From Chara braunii (taxonomy: Eukaryota > Streptophyta > Charophyceae > Charales > Characeae): DNA of 23,212 nucleotides. Positions 7,990 to 17,597 of this stretch are shown piece after piece. The position numbers and the translations under genes were made by a program. Location of the stretch: NCBI GenBank assembly GCA_003427395.1, contig BFEA01000234.1, positions 293,579 to 316,790 of the forward strand, in the 5' to 3' direction. Each line of letters starts with the position of its first letter. Within the stretch, counting starts at the first letter, position 1. The notes beneath the pieces were generated by a model. That model had not been told where the DNA came from and ran no database searches. It was given only the letters and a program-made list of their open reading frames with translations.

Positions 7990-8555
7990 GGGTCGCAACT
8001 ACCCCTACTTCCAGGCCATGTCGAGAAGTGAGCGCGCGCGAACAGGACACTGCCAACCCACATGAGCCTATGGCAGAAGTTGCAGGCCCGTGCCTAGATA
8101 GCTGTCCAGAGACCGCTTGTCTTAGCGTCTCTTTAGGCACGTCCCTCACAGGTGTGGCAGAAGAGTTAAAGGAGAGGATGCCAGCCTGGGCCAAAATGAA
8201 AAAGGAGAGTAAGGGACAGTTGATCTTAGTAGATGTAGAGGTGTTTAGGAGTAGAGTGGGGGCCCTCATAGACTCAGGGGCAACCCGTAGTTATATTAGC
8301 CATAGGGCGCTGAAGAAGTTGAGGCTAGGACTAAAAGTCCAGAAATTAGTAGACCCCATAGTCAGTGTCCTCGCAGACAACCGCACGATGTGCGTTGAGG
8401 ACTACGTAGAGGGAGTCCAGGCGTACTTTCACTTAGAGAAGGAAAGGAAGGTGGAGAAAGTTCTCCATTCCCTGACTCTCCTCGTACAAGATGATCTTCC
8501 TTTCGATGTAGTGTTAGGAATGGATTAGGGAGAGGCAGCAGGGGCCACACTTCAT
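7953..8555 (+). pseudogene. pol: Protease segment of pol
   Basis: This frame is offset by -1 from gag, overlaps its end and runs to TAG 8526-8528; the same frame then continues into the RT region. It codes a retropepsin-like aspartic protease with the catalytic triplet in ALIDSGATRSYIS (Asp codon at 8271) and a later hydrophobic DVVLGMD. The enzyme would dimerise to cut the Gag-Pol precursor. The first ~60 codons are Pro/Cys-containing linker. No classic slippery heptamer is obvious in the overlap, so how pol would be expressed is unclear. The stop just after the last protease strand is one of three nonsense codons in pol. Confidence 0.82.
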
Positions 8556-9013
8556 TTGAGAGAGCATGAGTGTAGGCTCCCTAGCCCGTCGGATGAGGTT
8601 AAGACTGCCCGCTTGTTCCATGTGTCTGGTGTAGACAACACCTTGGCACATTGTTGTCTCAGTGCTCCCGCGTTCGCGCAATTAGTCAAAAAGGAGCAGT
8701 TAGAGGAACAGGTCTTTGTAGTTTATGTTAGACCTGTCACTGAGGCCCAGGAAAAGGATAGTTCCACAGATCCAACAATTGCCAAGCTGCTGGAAGAATT
8801 CAAGGACTTGACTGAATCGCCGACAGGGGTAGTGCCGCGACCCATCCAGCACAGGATAGAGATAGAGCGTGGCAATAGAACTCCTAAGGGTGCAGTCTAC
8901 AGGATGTCCCCTAGAGAGTTAGAGGAGCTTCGCAAGCAGTTAGACGAACTCCTTGAGAAGGGTTGGATCAGGCCCAGTTCGTCTCCTTTTGGAGCACCAG
9001 TTTTGTTTGTCCC
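8556..9013 (+). pseudogene. pol: Protease-RT linker and RT N-terminus
   Basis: It continues the protease frame after the TAG at 8526-8528. It holds a linker and then the conserved start of Ty3/gypsy RT: HRIEIERGNRTPKGAVYRMS, ELEELRKQLDELLEKGWIRPS and SPFGAPVLFVP. Near 9014 the RT homology jumps to another frame, where one base appears to be missing in CCCAAGAAGG. Beyond that point this frame soon reaches a stop at 9042-9044. Confidence 0.85.
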
Positions 9014-10246
9014 AAGAAGGAAGGAGAGCTTCGTATGTGTATAGACTATAGGGGTTTGAACGCGATCACAGTGAAGAATGCTGAGCCGCTGCCCAGGATA
9101 TACGATCTTCTAGATCGGGTGCAGGGTTGTAAGTATTTCTCTAAGATAGACTTAAAGTTCGGATACCATCAGATAGAGGTTCATCCTGATGACCAGTACA
9201 TCCGGACTAGATATGGGCATTATGAGTTTATAGTGATGCCCTTTGGACTAACCAACGCGCCAGCTACTTTTCAGCGTTGTATGAATGACCTGTTTAGACC
9301 ATGGTTAGATAAATTTGTAGTAGTCTACTTAGATGATATCCTAGTCTTTAGTAAGACCCTCCAGGAGCACCAGGGTCATCTGAGGCAGGTCTTGGAGAAG
9401 CTTAGAGAGGCTAACTTCAAGATCAATGCGAAGAAGTGTGATTGGGCCAAGACGCAAGTCTTGTACTTGGGCCACGTATTGGACGGAGATGGCGTTAAGC
9501 CAGAGGACAGCAAGATCTCGGCGATTAGAGACTGGTCGACAGCCCGCACATTCACAGAGTTGCGGTCGTTCCTAGGCTTAGCTAACTACTATAGGAAGTT
9601 CGTGAGGAACTTCTCTACTATCGCCGCCCCCTTGCGTAGACTGCTAAAGAAAGAGGCAATCTGGCAATGGGATAAAGATTGTACGTCTGCGCTCAAGAAG
9701 TTAAAACGCGCGTTGATAGAAAATCCTGTCCTCAAAGTTGCAGATCCGTCTTTGCCATTTGTCGTCACCACGGACGCGAGTCAGTATGGGATTGTGTTAC
9801 AGCAAGACGACGACAATGGCTATAGACCCGTAGAGTTCATGTCAGCGAGGATGCCCTGTGAGAAGGTCGCTACCTCCACGTACGAGAGAGAACTCTACGC
9901 TCTCAGGCAGGCTTTAGACCATTGGAAGCACTACCTGCTCGGGAGGCACTTCAAAGTCTATTCGGACCATGAGACGCTTCGTTGGTTAAAGACACAGGCC
10001 AAGATGACACCTTAGTTGACTAGGTGGGCCGCAGAGATAGACCAATTTGACTTTGAGCTCAAGCCAGTGAAGGGAAAATATAACGTAGTTGCGGATGCTC
10101 TAAGTAGGAGATCAGACTACTTTGGAGCCGTAGTACACTATCTGGATATAGGGAGAGACCTGCACGAGAAAGTGAAGCAAGCATATGCACAAGACCCTAT
10201 CTATAGCGACCTCCTAAAGAGAGTAAGAGAGGCCCCCAGAGACTGA
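9014..10246 (+). pseudogene. pol: Reverse transcriptase and RNase H segment of pol
   Basis: RT palm and fingers run in the second frame: ELRMCIDYRGLNAIT, FSKIDLKFGYHQI, FIVMPFGLTNAPATFQ and the catalytic YLDD at 9326-9337, then the thumb and connection regions. RNase H follows, with VTTDAS (Asp codon 9773-9775), YERELYAL and VYSDHETLRWL. TAG 10013-10015 interrupts the RNase H end; the same frame continues to a TGA at 10244-10246, where homology moves by one base into the integrase frame. Catalytic residues of both enzymes are present, but the chain is interrupted, so no active product is expected. A run of five C's at 10233-10237 is the likely frameshift point. Confidence 0.9.
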
Positions 10247-11648
10247 ACCAAATTACTGCACTACAGACGGGTTGCTGTTTGAGAAGACTAATGTGTTTGA
10301 CCGCCTGTGTGTCCCCAACAGCGAAGAAATTCGTAGTCTAATCCTAGGGGAATGTCACGATACTGAGGGACACTTCGGTTGGCAAAAGACATTAGCCAAT
10401 CTAATGCGCGCGTATACCTGGCCCGGAATGAAGAATGACTGCATAGAGTATGTCTGCAGTTGTAAAGTGTGCCAGAGGAATAAGTCTACTACACGCGCGC
10501 CCCTAGGTCTTCTCAGACCCTTGCCTATTCCGGATCCGTCGGGAGACTCCGTGTCCATAGACTTCATGGACACCCAAGTCAAGAGTAGACATGGTAAGAG
10601 CCAAGTCATGGTCGTAGTTGACCGCTTTAGCAAATATGCAGTTTTCGTTCCTTCGCCTGAAGAGGCACGTACAGACTTAGTTATACAAAAGTTTTTTGAC
10701 TTTTGAGTTAGTGAGAATGGAATCCCATTGTCAATAGTTAGTGATAGAGATAGCCGTTTCACCAGCCAAAACTGGCAAGAACTCATGCGAGTTTACGGAT
10801 CTAAGTTGCTAATGTCATCAGGCCGTCACCCAGAGACTAACGGTCAAACAGAACAGATGAACAAGATCCTACAACAAGTTCTGCGCATGTACATTAGACC
10901 AGACCAAATTAACTGGGATGAGATGTTGCCTAAGGTAGCTAGTGCATACAACAACAGCGTGCATCTATCCACCTGCCGCACTCCCAATGAGTTGCACAAG
11001 TCCTTTAGACCACGCAGACCGTTTGAAGGACTGAACCGGGATCAGATTCACAGATTATCGCCCGGTACCAGGGAGTTCGCGATACAGCACGAGAAAGATC
11101 TAGCAACTGTTGTTGAAAACCTCAGGAAGGCCCAGCATAGGATGATAGAGCAAGCTAATAAGCACCACCGCCCGTCGCAGTTTCAAGTAGGCGACTTAGT
11201 CTGGGTCAAGGCTAAAGAGTTTGCACCTGAGGAAAACATCTCGCAGAAGCTACTGCCCGCATATAGAGGACCGTGGCCGGTTCTAGAAGTCAAGGGCGGA
11301 GAGGATGGACCGTCCTATACCATTGAGATTCCAGCACACCTCCACACATACCCTGTGTTTCATGCTTCAAAATTGCTGCCGTGTGTCACAAATCAACAGT
11401 TCCCTTCGAGAAGATCCATGATCCCTCCGAATATGGATGGGAGCTATGATATAGAAGGCATTGTAGATGAGGATGTGTTCAGAACAGGAGGTAGAGGTCG
11501 TCCCCAGAAACAATATAAGGTCCATTTTGCCTATCAAGAACCGGAAGACAACCGCTGGTTCATGAAAACAGAACTTCTAGAAACCGCTCCCGACATAGTC
11601 AGAGCCTATGAACGTGACAAGAAAGGTAAAGGTCCCGCCTTGGACTGA
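10239..11648 (+). pseudogene. pol: Integrase with chromodomain-like C-terminus
   Basis: The integrase N-terminal HHCC zinc motif spans 10356-10472. The catalytic core retains all three acidic residues: Asp 10560 (SIDFMD), Asp 10743 (VSDRDSRF) and Glu 10851 (NGQTEQMN). TGA 10704-10706 lies between the two Asp codons. The C-terminal domain includes FQVGDLVWVKAK, AYRGPWPVLE and HTYPVFHASKLLPC. The last ~60 codons (YDIEGIVDEDVF, KQYKVHFAYQEPEDNRWF, then LLETAPDIVRAYE) resemble a chromodomain, which in chromoviruses directs integration toward particular chromatin. The reading ends at TGA 11646-11648, 38 bp before the 3' LTR. Confidence 0.9.
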
Positions 11649-11673
11649 AATGTTCTCGGAGGACCTCGAATTT

Positions 11674-11686
11674 AGGACGGCGGGAG
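11674..11686 (+). promoter_or_regulatory. Candidate polypurine tract
   Basis: AGGACGGCGGGAG immediately precedes the TG of the 3' LTR, where the plus-strand primer is made. Two pyrimidines interrupt it, so it is a weak match identified mainly by position. Confidence 0.55.
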
Positions 11687-12543
11687 TGAAACGGTTTTCA
11701 CCTTTTAGCAGTAGCGNATGCAGTACCCAGGGTTCGATCCCTAGACCTCACCCTACCCATGTACAGTACCTGTGTAGACCCCGAGAATTGAACCTGTGAC
11801 CTGTGTATTCGTAGACAGTTGGTAGGCCTGTCGTAGGTCCATAGGCAGCAGAGGTTCGATCTGTAGGTCTATAGCGTAGAAGTCTTAGTGAGTTCCGGAA
11901 GCTTAGCTGTAGACCTTCTAGAAGTTAGGCAAGTGGGCAAGCGGTCAAGTGGCGAGGCAAGTGGTGGACTAAACCGCAGTGCAACGGCAGCACAACGTCG
12001 GTAGGATAGTGGTGAGTCCACAGTCAGTCAGCGGAAGGTCCAGTCAGTCCCAGTCCGGTCCAGCAAGTACCACAGGGGGACTGTGAGCACCAAGGGCCGA
12101 TGGCAAAGGGCAGACCAACGAGTTTCTGAAGTATAAATCAAGAGGCAGCGCCCAGCCATTCATTCATTCCTGCGTGAGCCATGCGGAAGCGCTGCCACAG
12201 CGCCTTGTGCAAGGAGGTCTGCAGATGAGCCCGGGGGACGCAGTGGGCAAGAGAGAGGGAGTTAGCATAGCGATAGGGTAGATGCAGCGATAGCTGCCAT
12301 AGCTGTAGTCAGTAGCGAGTGTGTGTGTGTGTTCGAGTGTTAGAGTGATGCGTGTGGGATATCCAGGGTGATCCAGTGTATGTGCACAGTGAGATGTTTG
12401 GGCGCTGAAGTCGCCATAGCCAATTGAGAGTTAACTCGTATCTGAAAGCCACATCTCTGAGTTTCGAGTGGGCGCATGTCGCCAGTGTGCTGCGTTGCTG
12501 TTTACATGCATGAAAAGTGTGTTTGAGAACGAGTCTGATTGCA
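11687..12543 (+). repeat. 3' LTR of the gypsy element
   Basis: 857 bp, matching the 5' LTR with three called differences (11692 C, 11724 T, 12537 G) and one N at 11717. TATAAA is at 12132-12137. It ends in GCA, directly before the duplicated CTAC and LINE sequence. Confidence 0.96.
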
Positions 12544-12547
12544 CTAC
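12544..12547. repeat. Gypsy target-site duplication CTAC, right copy
   Basis: It matches 3774-3777. LINE ORF2 resumes immediately beyond it. Confidence 0.75.
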
Positions 12548-13848
12548 CAACCAGACCCGTTTGAATTTGGCCAAAGTCACGTGTTTTGACTCTGGATTGT
12601 TTTGCGTCCACAGTTTGACCTTCCTCCAATGACAGCGGATTTCTGCTTCAATCACCTCTTTAGTCGCTGCCCATACTTTCTCTCGCGGGTTCTTCGTGCT
12701 GTCCAGAGTTCTGCTGCATCTCTCTTTCCATATGGCCCATAGTGTGACCTTGCGTATCAACCCGAACCAGACTTTCTCTGGCTTACCAAAATTAGAGGGT
12801 AAATTAGTCCACAGGAGCAGTTGGAGGGGATGTTCCGGGAGGGGGGATGAGAAAAGACTGTCCCATAGGGCTGCTGCTCTTGCCCAATAATCTGTGGCTT
12901 CTTTACAGTTAATTAGGCAGTGTATCAAATCTTCCTCTTCCTGGTCTGAGCAGACTGTGCATACACCCGAGCTGGTTGGATCGTTCTTTTTCCTTCTCAC
13001 ATGTAGCCACTGGTTGACAGGTAGTGCCACGTATGTTATGAGCCACTGCATGCTTCTGATTTTTATGGGTCTTATCGTTTTATATTTCTTCCATGGAATT
13101 TTTGCTATCCGGTCTGCCTCAGAACCAATTAACTTGCACCATCTTCCTTTGATTATTGGGTCTGGGTCCTAAAGTTTGTTTTTAACAACATTTTATACCC
13201 TAGTTTAACTGTATAATCAGATATTGGGATTGGTGGTTTCGTAGTTCTGTTTTGGTCAGAGGGCCAAGCCCATTCTAAGGGATCGAACTCGAGGTCTTGA
13301 ATTGCTGTCCCTATTTGAAATATCTGTTTTGGCCAGAGTCCTAATGTTCTTATTTTACGGAGTGTGAACGCATTCAGAACTTCTCTTTCGGGATTGATAT
13401 TCTGGATGTACGGTTCGTCTGGCTTAGTCTTCAATATCGGGAAGGATGTGAATACGTCTCTTGGATTTGAGCCAGATATTCGATGGGAGAATTGGTAGGC
13501 CCTCTCAGGGGAGGTGTCCTGGATTGGGATTCCCCACTCACCCGCTTTCCATGTGAATTCCTCCTTTAGCAGCTCAACCCAGCCCCCCGGGATGCTCTGT
13601 ATAATCTTTTGCAGATTTTCATCCTTGTGGTGGCAGCCTTTCAGTCGGGCTTTGAGCTCATTTTCGTCCAGCTAGTTCTTCCTTTTGTCATTCCATATGT
13701 CCCCTACTCGCCAGATCCCGTGTGTGATCCATGATAGCCATCTGTTGCCTCTGTGGGAGAGAGTCCACGGGTGGTCCCCCTCGTCTCTGATCCAGGGGTT
13801 GCCAAAGAGAGGTTGCCTGAGCACTTCTTCTTTGGACCTGGGTTTGTT
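12544..13848 (-). pseudogene. LINE ORF2 C-terminal region with Cys/His segment
   Basis: Downstream of the RT in LINE sense. The RT frame continues past TGA 13849-13851 and TAG 13672-13674 to about 13155, where homology shifts by one frame (between 13153 and 13171). The new frame carries a zinc-binding segment typical of plant LINE RTs: GVCTVCSDQEEEDLIHCLINC followed by WARAAALWDSLFSS and WFGLIRKVTLWAIWKERCSR. It ends at the gypsy junction and resumes at 3777. Three lesions in 1.3 kb make it non-functional here. Confidence 0.8.
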
Positions 13849-15711
13849 TCATTTCTCGGGCATGATCTCTCTCCAGATGCGTATAAGGGTTGTCCAATAG
13901 GGGGGAGGTACCTGGTTAGGAGTTGGGGGGGGGCGAGTTCTAAGTCTTCTCCTCCCTGATCTTGGATTCCAGTTTTTATTCATGATCCAGAACAGTCCGG
14001 ACATGTTAGTGGGGGACTCCGTTGGAGCCAGATTCCTGATGTTGTCTTGTGCTAGTTTGTTCCACGGCAGTGATTGTTTAGTCAGTAGCTTAATGACCCA
14101 CTTAATTTGCAGGGCTTTCGTTTCTTGTTTGGGGTCAATAATGCCTAGTCCCCCTTCTATTGGTTTCCTTGTGATATAGTGCCAAGCTATCTTTGGAATG
14201 TAGTTTTCTTTGTTAGGTTTCCCTGACCATAAGTAGGCTCTGGCTTTCTTGTTCAAATCTTTGATAGTCTGGTCTGGTATAGTCCAGATTGAAGCTATGT
14301 ACCACATCATTGAGAATATGGAAGTGTTAATGGTAAGTGCCCTACCTAGTAGTGACGTAAATGATTGACTCCATTTCCCCATTTTGTTGATTTGACCGGC
14401 TAGGAGATTCTGTGCCATCTGGGGGGCGGGGCCGTCCTTTGTCACTTGGATCCCCAGGTATCTCATTGGTATCTCCGGTTTCTCCCAGGACATCTGGTTC
14501 TCCGGTCCTTGAAGTAGTGGGACGGGTTCGTCAGATAACCACCATCCTATCGTCTTTACCCAATTTATCTTCATTTCTGATGCCAGTCTGGATGCTTCCA
14601 TTGCTCTGACTAAGGCTGCCATTGACGAGTTGGAGGCTCGTATCAACACCGTTAAATCATCTGCGAACATGATTACTGTAGGAAATACGACATGGTGTGA
14701 GGAGCCCACATTCATTTCAGGCAATCTTTGGATAGATGGGTCTTTACGGAGGAAAGAAGCTATGGTTTTCATAACGAATAGAAAAATAGGCGGTGCTAAC
14801 GGATCGCCCTGTCTTACTGACCTAGAGATTGGGTAGCCTTTGGACAGCAAACCATTGATTTGAATGCATTCGGAGGCGTTGTTGTATAGGACTCGGACCC
14901 ATTTTCTGAAGTTGGGACCTACCCCCATTTTTTCCATACTCGCTTCGAGGAAGTCCCAATTTACCTGATCGTAGGCCTTTTCAAAATCGAAGAAAAGAAT
15001 CGNTGTGCTGATTTTTTTCTCCATCACTTTCTTGGATGCCTCGTTGAGGGTCATTACATTGTCTAGGATGTACCTGCCTGGTATAAAACCCGACTAGTCT
15101 ATGTGGAAGCATTTGTCTGTTACGTCCAATATGCGGAAGGCTAGGGCCTTGGCAAGAATTTTATAGGGAAGTGTGAGTAGGGATATTGGTCTGTAATTTT
15201 TTATGTGCTCTCGGTCACCCTTCTTGTAAAGAAGTGTAACCACGCTGGTACTGAGGAATTCGCCCATACCCTCTTTCTCCCAACTGTCGTTGTAGAATTC
15301 CATAAGGTTCGAACCCATTAGGGGCCAAAATTTCTCCCAAAATTCCTTTGTCAGTCCGTCGATGCCTGGGGTCTTATTGTTGTTCATGTTCTGGACCGCG
15401 AACTGTAGCTCTTCTATGGATAACGGTCTATCCAGTTTGTTAGCTTGATCATCAGATATTGTCCTGTCTAGGTATTGTAACATTTTTGACCTGGCCGCTC
15501 GGGTATTGGAGGGGGTGATTGTTGGTGTTTTAGCTCGATACAGTTCGTTATAAAAGTTCTTTGTGATCTCTAGCATCCCTTCACTATCTGTGCGAGTTGC
15601 CTGTTGGCCTGTCAGCTCTTTGAGACCCTCTATTGAGCTGGATCTGTTGTTTGCCTTTATTCTTGAAAAGGAGTGTTTGGACATTTGTTCGTTTAATTCC
15701 AGGTCGGTCAT
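13849..15711 (-). pseudogene. LINE ORF2 reverse transcriptase domain
   Basis: The frame contains RT blocks in order: NKTPGIDGLTKEFWEKFWP, then VVTLLYKKGDREHIKNYRPISLL, then SGFIPGRYILDN after TAG 15094-15096. FFDFEKAYDQVNWDFL, the SRSVRQGDPLAPPIFLFVM block and the catalytic FADD at 14656-14667 follow. Later blocks include MRYLGIQV and AWHYITRKPIEGGLGI. This is a non-LTR RT of the L1 type, which would copy its own RNA at a nicked target. One N lies at 15003. The in-frame TAG and the TGA at the end break the protein. Confidence 0.9.
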
Positions 15712-16932
15712 TCTGGCTCTAATCTGGAGTCCTCTCAGTTCCCACTGACGCCATACAGCCAGTTATTCTCTTGTCCTTTCTAGTACTTCTGTGTACACTG
15801 GAGAGGACGGGTTGGTGGCCAAGTTTTTTTCCGCTACTCTGAGGGCCGTTTCCAGCATCAATTTCCTCCGTTTCCTATCGTTGGCCATTTTCCTTGATAT
15901 TATAGCTGCTGTTTCAGCAAGCTTGAGGTAGCTTTTCTGGAACCAGTCCCATCTGTCCTGACCTGTGACAAAGCTTCCTCTGAGATTGTGCTAGCTCGTC
16001 GACATCCCTTCTTGGAATTCTTGACTTAGTAGGAGAGAGTTATTCAGTTTGTGGAAATTGCGTCCCTTTTGGATATATTGGTCGAAACTGATGATCAGCT
16101 CAATAGGTTTATGGTCCAGGCCTGGGTACGGCGCCAGCACCAATATTTCCGCTTCCTTGACTGTCCCCATGAGGTGGTCGGAGATGAGGAAGTAATCTAT
16201 GCGAGAGAATGATGTGTGGTGGGCATGATTTTTCTTAACAAGGGAGAAGGCTTTGGTAGTAGGGTGCAGGGTGCGAAAGGGGTCTACCAGGTTGTGGTCT
16301 AAGATGAGTTTTTGGACGGGAGCTGCTTCTTGAGAGGACAATGGTGAGGTTGCTCTGGATATACGATCGTTGACCGGGTCCAAAGTGGCATTCCAGTCTC
16401 CCCCAATTAGGCATGCTTGTAAGGGAGGAATTAAGTGACCTATGGAGTCGATGAAAGTAGATCTGTCGTTGCGATTGTTGGGAGCGTAGACACTGATCAC
16501 TTTGAGATCTTCTTCTTTCCATCTTAGGTCCATAAAGCACCACGTGCCCTCGATTTAATCAGATCCTGTGTTGATTACCGTCCCCCCACAGTAGAAGTTG
16601 GAAGTTCTTTGGGATTAGTATTGCAGTTCCTTTCCTACTAGAATTATTGTCTGAGGACCAAACCGCATCCTTGATTCCTCCCACCTTTCTCATAAAAAAG
16701 TTCTGTATTTTTGGTGATCGTTGTGGTTCGTTAGATGAGTCTCTTGAAGCATTATAATGTCCGCCAACTTGTTGTTTTCCTGTTTGAGGCCTTTAATTAT
16801 GTCATTTAGTTTGTTTTCCTTGCTTAGGATGTTTCCTAACCCATTCACATTCCAGCTGCGTATGGTGATGCCTTGAGTCTTCCAATTGGGTTTGGGGGCC
16901 TGTTGATTTGCTTTATTCCTAAACCCCTCCAT
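15712..16932 (-). pseudogene. LINE ORF2 endonuclease (APE/EEP type) and linker
   Basis: ORF2 starts at ATG 16932 (MEGFRNKANQQ), just after three clustered stops. The endonuclease begins with IRSWNVNGLGN and IIMLQETHL. It shifts frame near the T run 16708-16712, shifts back near the C run 16582-16587 and meets TAA 16555-16557. It then shows VISVYAPNN, the GGDWN active-site block, SRIDYFLIS and LDHKPI. The linker to RT carries TAG 15991-15993 and TAA 15763-15765. The nicking specificity implied by this enzyme class agrees with the TTTTTTT/AA insertion site. Confidence 0.87.
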
Positions 16933-16971
16933 ATTGGGGACCTATTATTTTTGGGGCAGACAAATTGTCGT

Positions 16972-17526
16972 TCAGGAGGCACCCGGATCCGTGGAGATTG
17001 AGGTGTTCGGACCTGTCACGGGTGGGTCCACTTCGGTTTTCACCCCCAGATCATCGATCTTGTATTCCCCTATGCTGCCACTGGCATGGTTTCCCGGGGA
17101 GCCCAGGGGGTCCTGGTCTGTGCGCTCATCGCCAGCCCAGTCCTCCATGTCCTCCTCCTGGAAGTCATCCCTGTAGAAGCAGTCCAGATCCATGGCATAA
17201 GCTCTGGTTTCTAGGTCTGCCTCCCCGTTCAGTGTGCCAGCTCTGAGGATGTCAGCTAGCGAGGCTGCTGGCAGCTCCGCCGGGATTCCCAGACCTGACA
17301 ATACACTGTATGGAATTGCAGTCACTGTGTCCCATGATCTCCATATCATGCCTCTTTTCAGTCTTGTTCTCTCAGGCATCTTGGCGATCAGGGGGGTGAA
17401 AGAGCTTTGTCTGGAGTCCTTTGGGTCAGTAAGGGTCACTCGCTGATCCTCATGCAGCGCTCCCGTCTCTTGCCCCCAAAGAATTCCGTTGAGCCTTCGG
17501 TTTGATACACACCCAACGGATAAGTG
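16972..17526 (-). other. Small open frame between LINE ORF1 and ORF2
   Basis: A ~185-codon open stretch between a TGA near 17527 and a TGA at 16972-16974, in the same frame as ORF2 but separated from it by TGA, TAA and TAG. The first ATG-like region is near MPERTRLKRGMIW. The C-terminal half is acidic (YRDDFQEEDMEDWAGDERTD). I recognise no domain. It could be a former N-terminal extension of ORF2, a displaced end of ORF1 or non-coding spacer. Confidence 0.35.
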
Positions 17527-17555
17527 TCAGTAATTTTTTCACGGATTACCGACAC
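17524..17555. other. Hairpin in the LINE ORF1-ORF2 spacer
   Basis: Eleven-base arms at 17524-17534 (GTGTCAGTAAT) and 17545-17555 (ATTACCGACAC) surround a 10-base loop. In the LINE-sense RNA all eleven pairs form, one as G-U. It lies 43 bp after the ORF1 stop. Confidence 0.7.
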
Positions 17556-17597
17556 CAAATTCTGACCCTCTTCAAATAAGGGGATTGCGAAGAAGAC

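Larger units (their letters stand above)
3778..12543 (+). mobile_element. Ty3/gypsy chromovirus-type LTR retrotransposon, defective
   Basis: A complete 8,766-bp element bounded by 857-bp direct LTRs that begin TG and end CA. Order: 5' LTR, PBS for initiator-Met tRNA, 1.4 kb leader, gag with CCHC knuckle, protease, reverse transcriptase, RNase H, integrase, chromodomain-like tail, purine-rich tract, 3' LTR. RT before integrase and the chromodomain place it with chromoviruses. The two LTRs differ at three called bases, which implies recent insertion, yet gag has one in-frame stop and pol has three stops plus two frameshifts. It is a host-genome retrotransposon nested in a LINE, and this copy could only move with proteins supplied by another element. 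Confidence 0.93.

Noticed and set aside
7147-10706. Stop-codon recoding (selenocysteine or reassigned code) to explain in-frame stops
   Set aside because: All three stop codons occur across the two elements, alongside frameshifts, and genuine ends use the same codons. Mutation or sequence error is simpler.
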